Source of the DNA: Arenibacter certesii DSM 19833
GTDB taxonomy: Bacteria; Bacteroidota; Bacteroidia; Flavobacteriales; Flavobacteriaceae
Length of the DNA stretch: 64,000 bases
Reading direction: 5' to 3'
Assembly (NCBI RefSeq): GCF_000429545.1
Contig: NZ_AUCB01000017.1
Coordinates: forward strand, 1-64,000
Under the pieces are notes generated by a model. That model was not told the DNA's origin. It saw only the letters and a list, made by a program, of their open reading frames with translations, and made no database searches. This document shows, piece after piece, positions 26,447-35,831 of the stretch (positions within the stretch are counted from its first letter, which is position 1; each line of letters begins with the position of its first letter). Made by a program: the position numbers and the translations under genes.

Positions 26447-27904
26447 TTAGAATTTAAAACTAAAACCACTATAGACCCCAATAGAGTAAGGGTTGAAATT
26501 TCCAGAAGTATCATTAAAAGTATTCAACTGGTACTTAAACACGGGTTCTACATTCAACTTTAAATTGCCGCTAAATTCATAATTAAGCCCAAGTCCAATA
26601 TTTGTACTAAAATTCACGGAGTTAATATTATTGGCTTCCCCTAATTCCGTAGTCTGTCCACTAGATTGCAAGACCACCACATTATCTGTTAAAAAAAGTG
26701 AGCTTAGTCCACCAATCAGGTTTACTCCAAATTTACTGTCCAAGATAGCGTAATTCACTTCCAAAGGAACTTCTAAATATCCAATTTGTTGCCCCATTTT
26801 CCCCATACGGGCAGGACTCTTACCGGTAAAATCCAGAGCAACCTGCATATCAGACTGCGGAGCTCCCAACTGCCTCCTAGTTTCCCTAAGCACAATAGAT
26901 TGGGCAGTATTAGTATAATTAATATTAGTTAGCTGAGCTTGGGCAGGGGCGTTAAAAGAAGAAGAAAAAGACACATCATTGGTATTATAACCAAAGTCCA
27001 CTTTATGTATCCCCGAACGTATGCTAACTTTTTTAGAAACCTCATAAGCCACATTCACCCCATAGCTGAGCGTAACATTTCCAGTTTTGGAATTGGATGC
27101 CAAGATGGAATTAATGGGAGACCCTTCTCCAATACCATTAAAATAAACAGGGGCCACACTCGGTCCCGCAGACCATTTGCCTCCTTTTGCAGTCGCAACT
27201 TTAATGTCTTCCTCCCGATTTTCTATCTCGTCAAAAATGGACTTTTTCTTGGGGTCTATTTTTTCTGTAGAAGTTTCGGATATATCAGTTAATTGGTCTT
27301 CCCCTTGTTTGCCAAAATTATCCCCAACTACTAACTGATGACCATCTAGGCTCTGATTGTCATCTAACCCAGGCTGACCCTCTAAAACAGGATTTACTTT
27401 ATCTTTAATTTCACTTCCACCATCAGCAATATCCATTACTCTAGCGTTCCTAACATTCATTAATACATCAGCATCGTCTTTTTTCGATGAAGAGGATACA
27501 ATTACAGCATTAGAATTATGTTTTTTCTTGGCATCTACATTGACTATTGCATTCTTAACAGGCTCTTCCCTTTCTTCCTGCACTGTGGTTAAGGCGGGAG
27601 TCTCCTTTACAGATTCCTTTAAAATGGTATTGAATTTTTCATTAACATCCTCTACCGCTTTATTTTCTACATCTGTAATAATGGGATCTACGTTTGTAGT
27701 ACCCGAAAATGGATTAATAGCCACGAACAATATAGCCAATACCGCTGCTACCCCACTAAGTTTCCACCAAAATGGCACAATCCTTCTGGACTTACCTTTC
27801 TTATCCAAAGAGGCCTCTATAGAACTCCAGACTTTACTGTCGGGAACTACCTGAAAGTCGGCCAACTTTTCTTGGAATAATTTGTCTAAATTATTTTCGC
27901 TCAT
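26447..27904 (-). CDS. Membrane-anchored beta-barrel protein, putative anti-sigma partner
   Basis: A protein of 485 residues. The first 40 (ENNLDKLFQEKLADFQVVPDSKVWSSIEASLDKK) form a cytosolic helical segment, followed by a membrane helix near residues 48-65 (WKLSGVAAVLAILFVAINPF). A long acidic/polar linker runs to about residue 240, and the C-terminal 245-485 is a barrel-like domain ending GFSFKF. This architecture is frequent next to ECF sigma genes in Flavobacteriia, and the sigma gene begins its reading only 39 bases upstream. The cytosolic head may act as an anti-sigma, but no zinc motif is present, so this is inference. How one chain would span both membranes is unexplained. Confidence 0.7.
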   Translation of the reverse strand: MSENNLDKLFQEKLADFQVVPDSKVWSSIEASLDKKGKSRRIVPFWWKLSGVAAVLAILFVAINPFSGTTNVDPIITDVENKAVEDVNEKFNTILKESVKETPALTTVQEEREEPVKNAIVNVDAKKKHNSNAVIVSSSSKKDDADVLMNVRNARVMDIADGGSEIKDKVNPVLEGQPGLDDNQSLDGHQLVVGDNFGKQGEDQLTDISETSTEKIDPKKKSIFDEIENREEDIKVATAKGGKWSAGPSVAPVYFNGIGEGSPINSILASNSKTGNVTLSYGVNVAYEVSKKVSIRSGIHKVDFGYNTNDVSFSSSFNAPAQAQLTNINYTNTAQSIVLRETRRQLGAPQSDMQVALDFTGKSPARMGKMGQQIGYLEVPLEVNYAILDSKFGVNLIGGLSSLFLTDNVVVLQSSGQTTELGEANNINSVNFSTNIGLGLNYEFSGNLKLNVEPVFKYQLNTFNDTSGNFNPYSIGVYSGFSFKF

Positions 27905-27943
27905 ACACTGTACTCTTGGGCAGCTTGAAATTAATGTTAAGGC

Positions 27944-28486
27944 CTATCCCTCCACATGTATCCTTGCTTTGTTCGCTTCTATTTTTTCTTTCAATATTTT
28001 CCTGGCCCTAGCCAAATTAGATTTTGAGGTTCCTTCGGAGGTTCCCAACATTTCACTTATCTCTTTATGACTATACCCGTCCAATACATATAAATTAAAT
28101 GTAAGTCGATATTTATCTGGTAGTTCTTGGATATACCGCAATAGAACCTGCAGGTCCACATCCACATACTCTGCTTCCTCTATAGCCTCCTCCTGTATAT
28201 TGTCGGACACTAAGGATAAGCTTTCTTGTTTCCTATATTTCTGTAGCACCGTATTTATGGTAATTCGCTTCATCCAACCTTCAAAAGACCCTTGATGCTT
28301 AAACTGATCTATCTTACTGTAGATTGTCATAAAACTATCGTGCAAGCTGTCTTCGGCCTCCGTTTTATTGCGTGAGTATTTAAGGCAAATACCGAACAAT
28401 ATCCGGGAGTAATCCCGATATAACTGCTCTTGTGCCTGCCTACTCCCGTTTTTACAATTATTGATGAGCTCAATTGGATTACTCAA
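27944..28486 (-). CDS. ECF-type RNA polymerase sigma factor
   Basis: A 180-residue group IV sigma-70 factor. Region 2 runs from about residue 18 to 85 (YRDYSRILFGICLKYSRN, DSLHDSFMTIYSKIDQFKHQGSFEGWMKRITINTVL). Region 4 is at about 112-165 with LPDKYRLTFNLYVLDGYSHKEISEMLGTSEGTSKSNLARARKIL. It lacks regions 1 and 3. It is in an apparent operon with the membrane-anchored barrel protein downstream and a lipoprotein upstream. The target promoter is unknown. Confidence 0.92.
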   Translation of the reverse strand: MSNPIELINNCKNGSRQAQEQLYRDYSRILFGICLKYSRNKTEAEDSLHDSFMTIYSKIDQFKHQGSFEGWMKRITINTVLQKYRKQESLSLVSDNIQEEAIEEAEYVDVDLQVLLRYIQELPDKYRLTFNLYVLDGYSHKEISEMLGTSEGTSKSNLARARKILKEKIEANKARIHVEG

Positions 28487-28507
28487 AATACAGTATGGGT
28501 TATGCTA

Positions 28508-28951
28508 CTATTCCTTGTTCTGATCCGAACTCCCTGAGGTTACAGGAACTGTAAACTCTAGGTATTCTGAATCTCCATTTTCGTCCTCTCCTGTCCAAAA
28601 TTTAAACAAATAAGGTTGATTGTACAAAACTTCAAAGTTAAATGAAGCCGTTACCTCCTCCAGTTTTTCTGTACATTGCGCATTGTCATCTTCAATGACC
28701 GATCCTACAGCGACCACTTTACGGGTAGTAAGCTCTTCCTTCACTACATCAAATCCCTCAAAATAAGTACAGTTGTTAGGCCTAATATAAGTAACTTTTA
28801 TCTTATAGATATTGCCATATTCAAACGATTCCGGCATTTCTACAGATTCCACCTTCAATGCTTCAAAATGGTAATTAACTCCGTCATCTACAGAGCAGGA
28901 AGCCAATACAGAAGAAATGATAACAACCAGTAAAAAGAGTGTTCTTTTCAT
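28508..28951 (-). CDS. Small lipoprotein of unknown function
   Basis: A 147-residue protein with an N-terminal signal and lipobox Cys19 (SVLASC). The mature part looks like an all-beta domain, with two further cysteines (YIRPNNCTYFEG and NAQCTEKL) that could form a disulfide. It ends in a hydrophilic tail. It lies 21 bases upstream of the ECF sigma gene in the same direction and may belong to the same stress or envelope-sensing unit. Not recognised as a named family. Confidence 0.75.
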   Translation of the reverse strand: MKRTLFLLVVIISSVLASCSVDDGVNYHFEALKVESVEMPESFEYGNIYKIKVTYIRPNNCTYFEGFDVVKEELTTRKVVAVGSVIEDDNAQCTEKLEEVTASFNFEVLYNQPYLFKFWTGEDENGDSEYLEFTVPVTSGSSDQNKE

Positions 28952-29110
28952 GTTTTATTACGTTTACGTTTAAAATTAATTAATGGAAACTTCAATTACT
29001 ATTTAAGACTCGAAAAACAGCATCTAGTTTAAATTAACTTTCAGTTTCAAAACAATTTCTTTTTATTAGTAGATGTAGTTTAAAACAAAGGTTGCGTGGT
29101 GGTCAAAAAA

Positions 29111-29140
29111 AAATCCCGAGTAAATCGGGATTTTCTATTT
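29111..29140 (-). terminator. Rho-independent terminator of recA
   Basis: A nine-base perfect stem (AAATCCCGA at 29111-29119, TCGGGATTT at 29125-29133) with a five-base loop. On the minus strand it is followed by a T-run, 12 bases after the recA stop. Confidence 0.8.
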
Positions 29141-29144
29141 GCAA

Positions 29145-30158
29145 TTACAGCTTCACTGTTTTGATAGCTTCTATTATCTTACCTTCCAGCTCCTCCAGCA
29201 ACTCTGGATTGTCTAAAAGCAGGTTTTTAACGGCATCTCTACCTTGACCCAGTTTGGTGTCACCATAACTAAACCAAGAGCCACTTTTCTTAACGATCTC
29301 GAATTCGACTCCTAAATCAATTATTTCCCCGACTTTGGAAATTCCTTCACCGTACATGATATCGAACTCGGCAGTCCTAAATGGAGGAGCCACCTTATTT
29401 TTTACGACTTTCACTCGTGTTTTATTTCCTTGCACCCCGCCATCTGTATCTTTAATCTGCGTAGATCTTCTAATATCCAAACGAACGGAAGCGTAGAATT
29501 TTAGGGCATTTCCACCAGTAGTAGTTTCGGGGTTACCGAACATTACACCAATTTTCTCCCGTAACTGGTTAATAAAGATAACCGTACAATTAGTCTTGCT
29601 AATAGATCCTGTTAACTTTCTTAAGGCTTGTGACATTAAACGGGCATGAAGTCCCATCTTAGAATCCCCCATCTCACCTTCTATCTCACTCTTGGGCGTC
29701 AATGCCGCAACGGAATCGATCACCACAATATCAATAGCACCAGATCTAATTAAATTATCGGCAATTTCTAACGCCTGCTCTCCATGGTCTGGTTGTGATA
29801 TAATTAAATTGTCTATATCTACCCCTAACTTCTGAGCGTAAAAACGGTCAAATGCATGCTCTGCATCAATAAAGGCTGCAATCCCCCCATTCTTTTGTGC
29901 TTCTGCCATGGCATGAAGGGTTAGGGTAGTCTTACCAGAAGATTCTGGTCCGTATATTTCAATAACCCTTCCACGTGGATATCCACCTACACCAAGTGCA
30001 ACATCTAATCCTAAAGAACCGGAAGATATAACTTCAACATCTTGTGCCACACTATCCCCCATCTTCATTACTGCACCCTTGCCGTACGTCTTATCTAATT
30101 TATCTAGGGTAAGTTTTAATGCTTTTAATTTTGCTTCTTTTTCAGAACTCATTTTCAT
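29145..30158 (-). CDS. recA: Recombinase RecA
   Basis: The ATP-dependent recombinase of 337 residues. Walker [10 protein letters not shown] is at residues 70-78. [40 protein letters not shown] follows at about 144-183, with the L2 loop [29 protein letters not shown]. Either the first Met or Met3 may be used. Single gene with its own terminator. No lexA is nearby. Bases 30160-30300 upstream show no classic SOS box that I can recognise. Confidence 0.98.
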   Translation of the reverse strand: MKMSSEKEAKLKALKLTLDKLDKTYGKGAVMKMGDSVAQDVEVISSGSLGLDVALGVGGYPRGRVIEIYGPESSGKTTLTLHAMAEAQKNGGIAAFIDAEHAFDRFYAQKLGVDIDNLIISQPDHGEQALEIADNLIRSGAIDIVVIDSVAALTPKSEIEGEMGDSKMGLHARLMSQALRKLTGSISKTNCTVIFINQLREKIGVMFGNPETTTGGNALKFYASVRLDIRRSTQIKDTDGGVQGNKTRVKVVKNKVAPPFRTAEFDIMYGEGISKVGEIIDLGVEFEIVKKSGSWFSYGDTKLGQGRDAVKNLLLDNPELLEELEGKIIEAIKTVKL

Positions 30159-30390
30159 ATCGTATTAAGGACGCTAAAATACCACTTCTTTTTGCATAAA
30201 ACCATCTAAAAAGCGGATTTTCTAGGTCGTATTCACCTACATAATAGGCTACATAAATAAGAGATCCTATAAAAAATAGGCGTTTCCACCCGGAACCCCA
30301 CTCCTATTGCAAAGGGTTGTTTTATAGACTATTCCCTAAAGTTTTTTATTATTTTAAGGCGTACGCAACCTTTTTAGAATTATAACATCT
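30159..30390. promoter_or_regulatory. recA upstream region and ECF-like promoter motif
   Basis: No gene is seen here. A short palindrome CCTAT-AAAAA-ATAGG is at 30266-30280. On the plus strand, GCAACC (30365-30370), 15 bases, and CATCT (30386-30390) resemble the -35 AAC and -10 CGTC-like boxes of ECF promoters. This would start transcription of the structured region that follows. The motif match is visual only. Confidence 0.3.
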
Positions 30391-30537
30391 AACTAATAAC
30401 TAACTCAAATAACATTGCTTATTGTTTTTGGTAGAACAATAAGGGTTGTGCGTCAATACTGAATCCTAAGTCTATGAAAAAGAGTATTGGTATTGACCAA
30501 ATTAAAGGGGTCTTGAACATTCAAGATCCTTTTTTTG
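30391..30537 (+). ncRNA. Candidate structured small RNA ending in an intrinsic terminator
   Basis: Three successive hairpins lie in 120 bases. The first pairs CTTATTGTT (30418-30426) with AACAATAAG (30435-30443). The second pairs GTCAATAC (30452-30459) with GTATTGAC (30490-30497). The third pairs GGGTCTTGA (30508-30516) with TCAAGATCC (30521-30529, one G-U) and is followed by seven T. The terminator faces no upstream gene on this strand: recA runs the other way. I recognise no known RNA family. A 23-codon frame from 30474 overlaps the terminator and is not favoured. Confidence 0.5.
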
Positions 30538-30603
30538 TACACTAATTCCAGCTTCCATTACTTAAAAATGAGCTAATAGTTTTTAAACCCGCCTTGGAAA
30601 TAT

Positions 30604-30611
30604 TAAATTTG
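30604..30611 (+). promoter_or_regulatory. Bacteroidota -7 element (TAAATTTG) for trhO
   Basis: TAAATTTG fits TAnnTTTG and lies 39 bases before the trhO ATG, downstream of the terminator of the candidate RNA, so trhO has its own start. Confidence 0.5.
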
Positions 30612-30650
30612 CACTTTTAATAACTACTTTAACTTAAATATTAGTATAGC

Positions 30651-31682
30651 ATGCAACTGTACAATACCTTAAGTGCAAAGGAAAGGGAAGCTCTTATTGA
30701 GGAGGCAGGTAAAGAACGCCTAACTATTTCTTTCTACAAATATGCACATATTGGCAATCCGTCAATTTTTCGAAATCACTTATTTATCCATTGGAACGAA
30801 TTAGATGTTCTAGGTCGTATTTACGTTGCCCACGAAGGAATAAATGCGCAGCTATCTGTTCCTGCAGAGAACTTTGCGGCTTTTAAATCTCATTTAGACA
30901 GTATTATTTTTTTAGAGAACGTACGTCTAAACATCGCCATAGAACAAGACAATAAATCCTTTTTAAAACTAAAGGTAAAGGTTAGAAAGAAAATTTTGGC
31001 CGATGGCTTAAACGATGCCACCTTTGATGTCACCAACAGAGGAGTTCATGTAAACGCAGAAACTTTCAATACCCTAATCGAAGATCCGGATACTATACTG
31101 GTAGATATGCGTAACCATTACGAAAGTGAAATTGGGCATTTTAAAAATGCCCTAACTCCGGATGTGGACACCTTTAGGGATTCATTGGATATTATAGAAC
31201 AAGATCTGGCCGACCATAAAGAAGATAAAAAGCTTGTGATGTACTGCACCGGAGGGATTAGATGTGAAAAGGCAAGCGCCTATTACAAACATAAGGGCTT
31301 TAAGCAGGTTTACCAACTGGAAGGAGGAATCATAGAATACACCCGACAGGTAAATGACCAAAATCTTGAAAATAAGTTTATAGGGAAAAATTTTGTATTT
31401 GACCACAGGCGCGGCGAACGTATCACAGACCATGTAATCGCCAATTGCCATCAATGTGGAAACCCCTGTGATGTACATGTAAACTGTGCCAATGAAGCCT
31501 GTCACCTGCTTTTTATTCAGTGTGATTCCTGTTCAGAAAAAATGGATAATTGTTGTTCCAATGAATGTAAGGAGATAAATGCCCTCCCCTATGAAGAGCA
31601 GAAAAAATTAAGAAGAGGTAAGGTGGTCAGCAATAAAATCTTTAAAAAAGGAAGATCAGAAGTGCTTACCTATAAGAAGTAG
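30651..31682 (+). CDS. trhO: tRNA uridine(34) hydroxylase TrhO (YceA), rhodanese-like
   Basis: A protein of 343 residues. It hydroxylates U34 of tRNAs using oxygen, giving ho5U. An N-terminal ferredoxin-like domain (SFYKYAHIGNPSIFRNHLF, GRIYVAHEGINAQLS) is followed by a rhodanese domain with active-site Cys199 and Cys205 in CTGGIRCEKASAYY. The C-terminal part has paired cysteines (CHQCGNPC, CSSNEC-like) typical of a zinc-binding tail. Length matches the YceA family. Single gene. Confidence 0.93.
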   Translation: MQLYNTLSAKEREALIEEAGKERLTISFYKYAHIGNPSIFRNHLFIHWNELDVLGRIYVAHEGINAQLSVPAENFAAFKSHLDSIIFLENVRLNIAIEQDNKSFLKLKVKVRKKILADGLNDATFDVTNRGVHVNAETFNTLIEDPDTILVDMRNHYESEIGHFKNALTPDVDTFRDSLDIIEQDLADHKEDKKLVMYCTGGIRCEKASAYYKHKGFKQVYQLEGGIIEYTRQVNDQNLENKFIGKNFVFDHRRGERITDHVIANCHQCGNPCDVHVNCANEACHLLFIQCDSCSEKMDNCCSNECKEINALPYEEQKKLRRGKVVSNKIFKKGRSEVLTYKK

Positions 31683-31768
31683 GAGACTATTTGCATCAAG
31701 GTTCACTCTTTCTTTTCATCGCTTAAAAAAAACACTATCTTTACGGTTGATAAAAATTATGAACCTTT

Positions 31769-31799
31769 TTCGGTGAAATCATTACATTTTTTCACCGAA
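31769..31799. promoter_or_regulatory. 10-bp inverted repeat in the 5' region of the PSP1 gene
   Basis: TTCGGTGAAA (31769-31778) and TTTCACCGAA (31790-31799) form a perfect palindrome with an 11-base gap, 14 bases before the ATG at 31814. A near -7 element TATCTTTA sits at 31736-31743, so the repeat would be in the leader. No T-run follows, so it is more likely an operator or leader hairpin than a terminator. Confidence 0.45.
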
Positions 31800-31813
31800 C
31801 CAACATATTAATT

Positions 31814-32983
31814 ATGGGTTGTAGCAGTTGTTCAACCGGTAAGGACGGACAGCCAAAAGGATGCAAGAACAATGGGACTTGTGGTACCGATGGCTGTAAT
31901 AAATTGACGGTATTTGATTGGCTTTCCAATATGTCGCTTCCAAATGGGCAAAAACCATTTGACTGCGTGGAAGTCCGCTTTAAAAATAGTAGAAAAGAAT
32001 TTTTTAGAAATTCCGAAAACCTTTCACTTTCCATCGGGGATATTGTAGCCACTCAGGCTACATCTGGTCACGATGTGGGCATGGTTACCCTTACCGGAGA
32101 ATTGGTACGGGTACAGATGAAAAAGAAGAAAGAAGATTATACTAATCCTCAACTTCCTACAATTTATCGAAAGGCCTCCCAGAAGGATATCGATAAATGG
32201 CAGAAATGCAGAGACAGGGAAGAAGAGATAAAAAAGAGAGCTCGGGAAATTGCTATCATCCTAAAGCTTCAAATGAAAATTTCCGATGTGGAATTTCAAG
32301 GAGATGGTTCCAAAGCTACTTTTTATTATACTGCGGAAGATAGGGTAGATTTTAGGCAGTTGATAAAGGATATGGCCAAGGCCTTCGGTATCCGAATAGA
32401 GATGAGACAGATTGGATACAGGCAGGAGGCCCAACGTTTAGGTGGAATTGGCTCTTGTGGTAGAGAATTGTGTTGCTCTACTTGGTTAACAGATTTTAGA
32501 TCGGTTAGCACCTCTGCAGCACGTTACCAGCAGCTTTCTTTAAATCCGCAAAAACTGGCCGGACAGTGTGGAAAACTAAAATGCTGCCTTAATTATGAAC
32601 TGGACGTCTATTTAGATGCCCTGAAAGATTTCCCTAGTCAGGATACGAAGCTGTTTACGGAAAAAGGAATGGCCTTTTGCCAGAAGATTGATATTTTTAA
32701 AGGGTCACTTTGGTTTTCTTATAAAGATCAACCTGCCAATTGGCATGAGTTAACTAAAGATCAGGTAATTAAAATCCAAGAAAAGAACAAGAAAAAAGAA
32801 AAGGTCGCCAGCTTGGAGGAATATGCCGTAGAAAACGTAGAAGAACTAGAAAAGGTGTTCGAAAATGTAGTAGGACAAGACAGCCTTACCCGTTTTGATG
32901 CTCCAAAAAGAACTAAAAACAAGAAAAGAAGCAAGAAAAGAAGAAAGCCCGCTCCTAAAAAAAGACCCACAAACAATGCTTAG
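31814..32983 (+). CDS. PSP1 C-terminal domain protein (RicT-like)
   Basis: A 389-residue cytosolic protein. Its N-terminus is cysteine-rich (Cys3, Cys6, Cys17, Cys23, Cys28 pattern). The PSP1 core contains GGIGSCGRELCCSTWLTDF and LAGQCGKLKCCLNYE, the conserved CX3-4CC motifs of the family, at about 214-260. The C-terminus is a lysine/arginine-rich tail (KRTKNKKRSKKRRK). In Bacillus the homologue RicT (YaaT) carries Fe-S clusters with RicAF and affects RNase Y. Here RicA/RicF-like partners are not seen. It overlaps gldH by eight bases. Confidence 0.9.
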   Translation: MGCSSCSTGKDGQPKGCKNNGTCGTDGCNKLTVFDWLSNMSLPNGQKPFDCVEVRFKNSRKEFFRNSENLSLSIGDIVATQATSGHDVGMVTLTGELVRVQMKKKKEDYTNPQLPTIYRKASQKDIDKWQKCRDREEEIKKRAREIAIILKLQMKISDVEFQGDGSKATFYYTAEDRVDFRQLIKDMAKAFGIRIEMRQIGYRQEAQRLGGIGSCGRELCCSTWLTDFRSVSTSAARYQQLSLNPQKLAGQCGKLKCCLNYELDVYLDALKDFPSQDTKLFTEKGMAFCQKIDIFKGSLWFSYKDQPANWHELTKDQVIKIQEKNKKKEKVASLEEYAVENVEELEKVFENVVGQDSLTRFDAPKRTKNKKRSKKRRKPAPKKRPTNNA

Positions 32984-33461
32984 AGCTTTAGCATCACTTA
33001 TCATGGTAGCCTTAATTGTTTCCTGTGATGGGCAAACTATTAGATCTGGTTATACTGCCACAGATAATGGGCTGTGGCATAAGGACAGTATTATGCAATT
33101 TCAATTTAATGGGATAGATACCGTACAACCCTATAATATTTTCATCAATATAAGAAATGACCAAACCTTTCCTTATAGCAATCTATTCCTAATTGCAGAA
33201 CTAAACACCCCTAACGGAGATTTAGTAAGGGACACCTTGGAGTATGAAATGGCGCTCCCAAATGGCCAATGGTTAGGGAGTGGTAATGGCAGTTTAAAAG
33301 AAAATAAATTGTGGTATAAGGAAAACATCATTTTTCCATCTTCTGGCGTATATACCTTAAAAGTATCACACGCAATGCGAAAAAACGGCCAGGTAGAAGG
33401 CATCGCAGAATTAGAAGGCATTACCGATGTTGGATACCAAATAGAAAAACTTAATCCCTAG
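32976..33461 (+). CDS. gldH: Gliding motility lipoprotein GldH
   Basis: A 161-residue lipoprotein with lipobox Cys17 (ALIVSC), required for gliding in Flavobacterium johnsoniae. The mature part is one beta-rich domain (NIFINIRNDQTFPYSNLFLIAEL, GVYTLKVSHAMRKN). The ATG at 32976 is chosen because it directly gives the lipoprotein signal. A longer frame from 32895 would overlap 88 bases of the PSP1 gene and add a basic stretch. It is followed five bases later by PBP1A. Confidence 0.88.
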   Translation: MLRALASLIMVALIVSCDGQTIRSGYTATDNGLWHKDSIMQFQFNGIDTVQPYNIFINIRNDQTFPYSNLFLIAELNTPNGDLVRDTLEYEMALPNGQWLGSGNGSLKENKLWYKENIIFPSSGVYTLKVSHAMRKNGQVEGIAELEGITDVGYQIEKLNP

Positions 33462-33465
33462 GCCC

Positions 33466-35808
33466 ATGGCGACCGCAAAGAAAAAAACAAAAAAGAAAGG
33501 AAACAGTTTTATAAAATTTATTAAATGGTTTTGGATCTTATTTATTACAGGAATCCTTTCTGTAATTTTAATATTCTTAATGACAGCTTGGGGAGTTTTT
33601 GGACCCATGCCAGAATACGAACGATTGGAGAATCCACAAACCAATCTGGCCAGTGAGATCATCTCTTCCGATGGAGAAACGCTTGGAAAGTTCTATCTAG
33701 ATGACAACAGAACAGATGTAAAGTTTGAAGACCTGCCCAAAACGCTGGTACAAGCGTTAATTGCAACAGAGGACGCACGCTACTATGATCACTCCGGTAT
33801 AGACGCAAGAGGAACAATTAGAGCCTTTGCTTTTTTAGGAAAAAGAGGAGGGGCAAGTACTATTTCACAACAATTGGCCAGACAGCTATTTGTTGGAGTT
33901 CGATCTAAGAATTTATATGAAACCATTACCCAGAAATTAAAAGAATGGGTTTTGGCCACTAGGTTAGAACGCAGCTATACCAAAGAAGAAATCATTAAAA
34001 TGTACCTCAACATTTATGATTTTAACTATAATGCTGACGGTATTAGATCCGCGGCCAGAATTTACTTTGGAAAAGAACCCAGCAATCTAAAAATAGAGGA
34101 ATCGGCGGTATTGGTAGGGATGTTAAAAAATTCATCCTATTACAACCCACTGAGAAGGGAAAAGTTGGTTTTCGACCGAAGAAATACCGTGTTGGGACAA
34201 ATGGCTAAATACGATTTTATCACTGAAAAGGAGAAAGATTCGCTACAGGCCCTAAAAATGGATATTAATTTTAGTCCGGAATCCCACAGGGAAGGGATAG
34301 CGACCTATTTTAGAATGTACCTCCAAGGATTTATGCGCAAGTGGATAGAACAAAATCCCAAGCCTGCCATTAAAGGGGAACGAGATAAATGGAACATCTT
34401 TTTGGACGGATTAAGAATATACACCACCATAGACTCTAGAATGCAGAAAAATGCGGAAGATGCGGTTTCCGAACATATGAAGCGTTTGCAAGCCGAATTC
34501 TTTCATCAAAATACACCAGAAAGAAATAAAACTGCACCATTTATACAGGAATTTCCCGGGGAGATAGATCGCATAATGGACCGTGGCATGAAAACCTCCG
34601 ATCGTTGGCGCAACATGAAAGCCAATGGCAAATCGGAAAAGGAGATTAGAGCGTCTTTTGATAAACCAACCGAAATGACCGTTTTTGATTGGAATAGTGA
34701 GACTCAGGACAAGGACACTATAATGACTCCTATGGACTCCATCCGCTATTATAAATCTTTCTTAAGGGCAGCTATGATGTCCATGGAACCACAAACGGGG
34801 CACGTAAAAGCTTGGGTAGGCGGACTCAATTACAAACATTTTCAATATGATAACGTTTACCAAGGCGCTAGACAGGTAGGTTCTACTTTTAAGCCCTTTG
34901 TGTATGCCGCGGCAATTGACCAGTTAAGGTTATCGCCCTGCGACGGGCTGTATGACAACCAATATTGTATTGAAGCAAACAAACACGGAAACCCCGATCC
35001 TTGGTGTCCCAAAAATGCTGACGGCAAGTATTCCGGGAATTTAATTACTCTAAAACATGCCTTGGCCAATTCCGTAAACACTATAACTGCTCAATTGATA
35101 GACCGGGTGGGTCCAGAAGCAGTGATCGAGATCACAAAAAACTTAGGTATTACAGGAGATATTCCTGCTGTTCCATCCATTGCATTAGGAAGTGCAGACC
35201 TTAATGTTTATGAAATGGTAGGCGCCTACGGTGCATTTGCCAATCAAGGAGTTTATGTAAAACCTGTAATGGTTACTAGGATCGAGGATAAAAATGGTAC
35301 CGTCTTATTTGAATATGTTCCAGAAACCAAGGACGTGCTTAGTAAGGATGTAGCCTATGCTATGGTAGACTTAATGTCTGGCGTAACGCAAGGTGGATCC
35401 GGAACCAGACTTAGAACCAAAGGTGCGGAAAAATGGAATAAGGTTTACGAAGAAATTATTACAGGATATCCATACGGATTTACAAACCCTATTGCCGGTA
35501 AGACAGGAACCACACAAAATCAAAGTGACGGATGGTTTATGGGCATGGTGCCTAATTTAGTCACTGGAGTTTGGGTAGGCGGTGAAGATAGAGCAACACA
35601 CTTTAGGTCCCTCGCATACGGTCAGGGAGCATCTATGGCCCTTCCAATTTGGGGATTGTACATGCAAAAGAATTATAAGAACAAAGAATTAGGTGTTTCT
35701 GATGGGAATTTTGAAAAGCCAGAGAATTCATCCATCAATGTAGACTGCAATAACATTAGTGAAGAAAATGACGATGATATAGACACAGAAGACGATTTGG
35801 ATTTCTAA
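33466..35808 (+). CDS. mrcA: Penicillin-binding protein 1A, bifunctional transglycosylase/transpeptidase
   Basis: A 780-residue class A PBP polymerising and cross-linking peptidoglycan. A basic tail rich in lysine is followed by one membrane helix at about residues 18-42. Glycosyltransferase family 51 has catalytic Glu102 in TEDARYYDHSG and GGASTISQQLARQL. The transpeptidase has SxxK Ser473-Lys476 (STFK), SVN at 536-538 and KTGT at 679-682. The acidic C-terminal tail (NISEENDDDIDTEDDLDF) is unusual but common in flavobacterial forms. Tight spacing with gldH suggests one mRNA, ending in the terminator at 35832. Confidence 0.95.
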   Translation: MATAKKKTKKKGNSFIKFIKWFWILFITGILSVILIFLMTAWGVFGPMPEYERLENPQTNLASEIISSDGETLGKFYLDDNRTDVKFEDLPKTLVQALIATEDARYYDHSGIDARGTIRAFAFLGKRGGASTISQQLARQLFVGVRSKNLYETITQKLKEWVLATRLERSYTKEEIIKMYLNIYDFNYNADGIRSAARIYFGKEPSNLKIEESAVLVGMLKNSSYYNPLRREKLVFDRRNTVLGQMAKYDFITEKEKDSLQALKMDINFSPESHREGIATYFRMYLQGFMRKWIEQNPKPAIKGERDKWNIFLDGLRIYTTIDSRMQKNAEDAVSEHMKRLQAEFFHQNTPERNKTAPFIQEFPGEIDRIMDRGMKTSDRWRNMKANGKSEKEIRASFDKPTEMTVFDWNSETQDKDTIMTPMDSIRYYKSFLRAAMMSMEPQTGHVKAWVGGLNYKHFQYDNVYQGARQVGSTFKPFVYAAAIDQLRLSPCDGLYDNQYCIEANKHGNPDPWCPKNADGKYSGNLITLKHALANSVNTITAQLIDRVGPEAVIEITKNLGITGDIPAVPSIALGSADLNVYEMVGAYGAFANQGVYVKPVMVTRIEDKNGTVLFEYVPETKDVLSKDVAYAMVDLMSGVTQGGSGTRLRTKGAEKWNKVYEEIITGYPYGFTNPIAGKTGTTQNQSDGWFMGMVPNLVTGVWVGGEDRATHFRSLAYGQGASMALPIWGLYMQKNYKNKELGVSDGNFEKPENSSINVDCNNISEENDDDIDTEDDLDF

Positions 35809-35831
35809 AGTTATCTGCTACAATCTTCAAG

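Noticed and set aside
30474-30545. 23-codon frame MKKSIGIDQIKGVLNIQDPF...
   Set aside because: Its second half is the terminator hairpin and T-run, so the open frame is best explained by RNA structure.
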